Below are positions 61,484-64,000 of a stretch of 64,000 nucleotides of DNA, one piece after another; within the stretch, counting starts at the first letter, position 1; every line of letters begins with the position of its first letter. The DNA is taken from positions 6,053,501 through 6,117,500 of the forward strand of contig NZ_BNJI01000001.1 of assembly GCF_016587415.1 (NCBI RefSeq), in the 5' to 3' direction. A program made the position numbers and the translations under genes. Under the pieces are notes generated by a model, which ran no database searches, was not told the DNA's origin, and was given only the letters and a program-made list of their open reading frames with translations. The stretch comes from Ktedonobacter sp. SOSP1-85 (GTDB taxonomy: Bacteria > Chloroflexota > Ktedonobacteria > Ktedonobacterales > Ktedonobacteraceae).

Positions 61484-63700
61484 TCAAGAATGGGTAGCCG
61501 TCAACGCCACATCATCAACGAAGAAGGCCGTCGCTGTCGAAGATGTCGTGGTCCCGTGGAAGTCGACCTCAACGCGTTTTCCGGCATACTTGGCAAGCGT
61601 CTGCGTGATGTCAAAGGTATATTGATTCCATCCTGGGGCCTGTGTGTTGCACAGTTTCTGAGAGGTGGCAATGGTGGTTCCATTAGCTGTGCGCAGGCGT
61701 GTGATGAGGGCGTCGGTGCAGTTGCGTCCTGTGGCCTGGCTGCTGACATAGATCCAGTAGCTTAGCACAACTTTAGTGGTGTTGGCGGGAAGGGTCACAG
61801 TTTGCCCGATGCTATCGTTACACGTTGCGTAGCCACAGAGATCGGCGCTCGTATCCCCCGCATGGGCTTGCGTCGTATCGACGATCTCATACGCGCCAGA
61901 AGCATGTTCTGTCCACGATTGTGATCCATTGTCAAAGCCTGGATTCTGTAACAACTGCGTCGAGCCATGATCTCCGCCCGGTGCCAGAGTGAGCAGGTCG
62001 CGCGCGATGTTCCAGGCATCAGGGGTGCCTATACCAGACGCGTTATCATAGCCTGAAGTGGCCTGGTAGTACAGGTTATTACCCGACGTAATATCGTGGT
62101 AGGCGCTGTAGGTCTGAGGAGTGTTGTAGAGGGCGTATAAACTGGCGCTGGCCCCACCGAGACCAGGCTTACCCTGTTTAGAGAGGTATTCGTTCACATC
62201 GGTGGCGAGGGCCGCCCACAAGGGGGCCGCGGCACTTGTACCACCAACAACTCCCCACCCCTGAGCGCAGATAGTGTCCGTAGTGGTGCAGTAGATTGAA
62301 TAGCCAGTCTGTGGATCGGCATCTGCCGATACATCGGGCGTCTCGCGGTTGAGATTTGTAAGATTGGGGCCTGCCTGGTAGGCTGGACGTGTAAAGTGAG
62401 CACTGATGCCACCGCCGCCGCCTTCGCCGTAGGTCGTATTGCTCCAGGCTGACTCGCTGCCGTAGGTCCCATCGCTTTGAAGCTGTAAATTGGTACCGCC
62501 AACGCCCACCACATATGGGTCATCAGAGGGCGAGTCAACAGCCAGGGTTGAGCCATCGCGACAATCGTAGGCGCCAGAGTCACCGGATGCAGAAAAGAAA
62601 GCCTGCCCCTGGGCTGCACCCTGCGTGAAGATATTGTCCAGTGTTGTCAGTTCCGCGTCACCAGAGTTCAGCTCACATATGCCCCAGCTAATACTGACGA
62701 CTTTGGCGAGGTTATCGGTCACGATTTTGTTGTATGTATCATTCACACCAGGAACGGTATTGGGACCGATATACACCTTCTGCGTGGCATCGGGCGCTAG
62801 CGCTGAGAGAACCTCCATATCCAGCTCGACCTCTACCGCTCCATCGCCAGGGGTATTGGTCGCGTCATCCACAAGCACATTCGAGTACTTGGGAGAGCCG
62901 AGATGATAGTAGTCGAGGTAGGTCGAAACATCGGAGGGATTATAGCCATCGAGCTCAAAAAGAGCCGTCGTCTGACCAGCGCCGGTGCCGCCATTGTTCA
63001 TTAGTTCATTCATAGCATAGGCGGTCCGCAACTCCGTCGGCGTGTAGCCTTTTCCTGGGCCAGTCGCTTGCCTGGATTGTTGCTTTATGGCTGCATGGTG
63101 ATAGAGAACGAGATTGTCCAATCCTTCAATATTCAGAATCGTGTTACTTAGCGTATCAGGAATGGTCGGGTCAGAAGCGGGAGCATAGACCACGCGTCCG
63201 TCGACCTGGTAGTCATTGAGCGTGACGCCAAAGGCCTTTTCAACCGTTGCTACTGATCCGGCTGCATTCACCAGCATATTGTTTGAGGCTACCGAGGTAA
63301 CCGTTAATCCCTGCCCCTTCAAGTAGGAGACGACGCTCTCCACCGTCGCTTGCGTTGGGCCAAACTCGGCTGTAAACTGCTGGGGCGTCAGGTAGTGGTG
63401 ATAAGAAGGTGACTTCGGATCGTTCTGGGCCGCGATCAGCGCGTCCAGGCCAGCGCGATTGCGAAGATTGAGGCTGATCGAGAGCTGTAGCTGTTTCTGT
63501 TTGCTAGTTCCTTGTGTGGATTTATAGCGTTTGAGCGTCGCAATCGCACGACTAGGTAGTGTGTGACGTCCAGTGTGTGACGCCGCAGAAACGGGATTAC
63601 TATGATAGATAAATATCGATGAAAGAGTCGCTAGTAGGACAGCACATCCCATCAGGCGAGCGAGAAATGGCGCCATCTTGCGCCGCAAACCTTTTCTCAC
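61484..63700 (-). CDS. Secreted peptidase S53 (sedolisin/kumamolisin-like) with C-terminal carbohydrate-binding-like domain
   Basis: S53 enzymes are acid serine-carboxyl peptidases. The start is taken as GTG 63700, as GGAGG lies just upstream and the signal peptide (LMGCAVLLATLSSIFI) then follows at once; ATG 63748 would add 16 residues. The pro-domain (SYHHYLTPQQFTAEFGP) is followed by the catalytic domain with Glu and Asp in EVELDMEVL, SASGDSGAYDCR, and the serine in GGTSAAAPLW. The last 140 residues (NPGFDNGSQSW to FFVDDVAL) resemble a beta-sandwich of the carbohydrate-binding type. It is transcribed with the BNR gene. Confidence 0.9.
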   Translation of the reverse strand: MRKGLRRKMAPFLARLMGCAVLLATLSSIFIYHSNPVSAASHTGRHTLPSRAIATLKRYKSTQGTSKQKQLQLSISLNLRNRAGLDALIAAQNDPKSPSYHHYLTPQQFTAEFGPTQATVESVVSYLKGQGLTVTSVASNNMLVNAAGSVATVEKAFGVTLNDYQVDGRVVYAPASDPTIPDTLSNTILNIEGLDNLVLYHHAAIKQQSRQATGPGKGYTPTELRTAYAMNELMNNGGTGAGQTTALFELDGYNPSDVSTYLDYYHLGSPKYSNVLVDDATNTPGDGAVEVELDMEVLSALAPDATQKVYIGPNTVPGVNDTYNKIVTDNLAKVVSISWGICELNSGDAELTTLDNIFTQGAAQGQAFFSASGDSGAYDCRDGSTLAVDSPSDDPYVVGVGGTNLQLQSDGTYGSESAWSNTTYGEGGGGGISAHFTRPAYQAGPNLTNLNRETPDVSADADPQTGYSIYCTTTDTICAQGWGVVGGTSAAAPLWAALATDVNEYLSKQGKPGLGGASASLYALYNTPQTYSAYHDITSGNNLYYQATSGYDNASGIGTPDAWNIARDLLTLAPGGDHGSTQLLQNPGFDNGSQSWTEHASGAYEIVDTTQAHAGDTSADLCGYATCNDSIGQTVTLPANTTKVVLSYWIYVSSQATGRNCTDALITRLRTANGTTIATSQKLCNTQAPGWNQYTFDITQTLAKYAGKRVEVDFHGTTTSSTATAFFVDDVALTATHS

Positions 63701-64000
63701 AAATCCTCCAAAAGAGTAGAATAACAAAACATGCAATTGTCTTGTCAAGAGCTATACGGGCACATTCAAAAGAAAAGAAACTTACTTTTTCTTTTCTACT
63801 AGGGACAACGCAACCAACCAGCCAATAATCGCGCCCATAGGAGATTTGGTATTCTCTGGGGAGTGGCGTGATCGATAAGGCAACACCTATCGATCACGCC
63901 ACTCCCCAGAGAATACCTATCCCTTGATACTCTGGTCTCAGCAGTTGTGATATAATAGCTATCAAATTTATTGAGTTGTAGCCTCGCACATACGTAGCAT
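63701..64000. other. Region upstream of the S53 gene with a 30-bp inverted repeat
   Basis: Arms 63848-63877 and 63888-63917 are exact reverse complements with a 10-base spacer. The AT-rich stretch between it and the S53 start probably holds the promoter. Nothing else is recognised to the end of the window. Confidence 0.8.

Overview
The window reads as chromosomal DNA of a multicellular, spore-forming type of Chloroflexota, most like class Ktedonobacteria. This is an inference from gene content and style: a heme cluster with HemQ, large GAF/PAS histidine kinases, GH15 and S53 enzymes, CoxG-like proteins, many zinc-ribbon proteins, moderate to high GC, and numerous very long perfect inverted repeats between genes. 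No rRNA or tRNA gene was recognised.

Left part (1-16075): a DedA membrane protein cut by the window edge, a Nudix hydrolase, an ABM-domain protein and a zinc-ribbon protein. Then comes a co-directional heme operon, hemA-hemC-hemD-hemQ-hemL-hemB, followed by an M20 peptidase. It covers glutamyl-tRNA to uroporphyrinogen III plus the last decarboxylation step. A GH15 glucoamylase/trehalase-like enzyme, an RlmI-like rRNA methyltransferase and a histidine phosphatase follow.

Mobile and defence part (16087-43540): an intact tnpB, a five-gene minus-strand module of unknown function (17306-20862; two membrane proteins, one with a baseplate-J-like region, and two related small proteins) and a divergently transcribed HTH/GNAT-like gene. 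Next is a complete type I CRISPR-Cas locus. A WYL regulator heads the effector operon cas3-cas8-cas7-cas5-cas6 (I-A-like, with helicase and HD fused in that order). Array 1 (29 repeats) follows, then the adaptation operon cas1-cas2-cas4, then array 2 (47 repeats). Both cas operons carry the same promoter-proximal box, and both arrays share a leader and a similar terminator. Two CRISPR relics flank the system: two degenerate repeats beside cas6 and an orphan leader end plus repeat about 4 kb past array 2. A decayed tnpB element with four +1 frameshifts lies just right of array 2.

Right part (41647-64000): a serine hydrolase, two CoxG/SRPBCC proteins, a methyltransferase, an uncharacterised 420-residue protein, an HD hydrolase (frameshifted) overlapping a large histidine kinase, a possible actin-fold protein, a YihY/BrkB membrane protein, a J-domain protein and a second zinc-ribbon protein. 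A type II topoisomerase pair follows (B subunit frameshifted in a poly-C run), then a DUF4342 protein, a secreted BNR-repeat protein and a secreted S53 peptidase.

The most notable signals are the box shared by the two cas operons, the CRISPR relics, the loop-restricted repeat variation, the tnpB pseudogene whose frameshifts share a GCGC signature, the poly-C frameshifts and the family of long intergenic inverted repeats.
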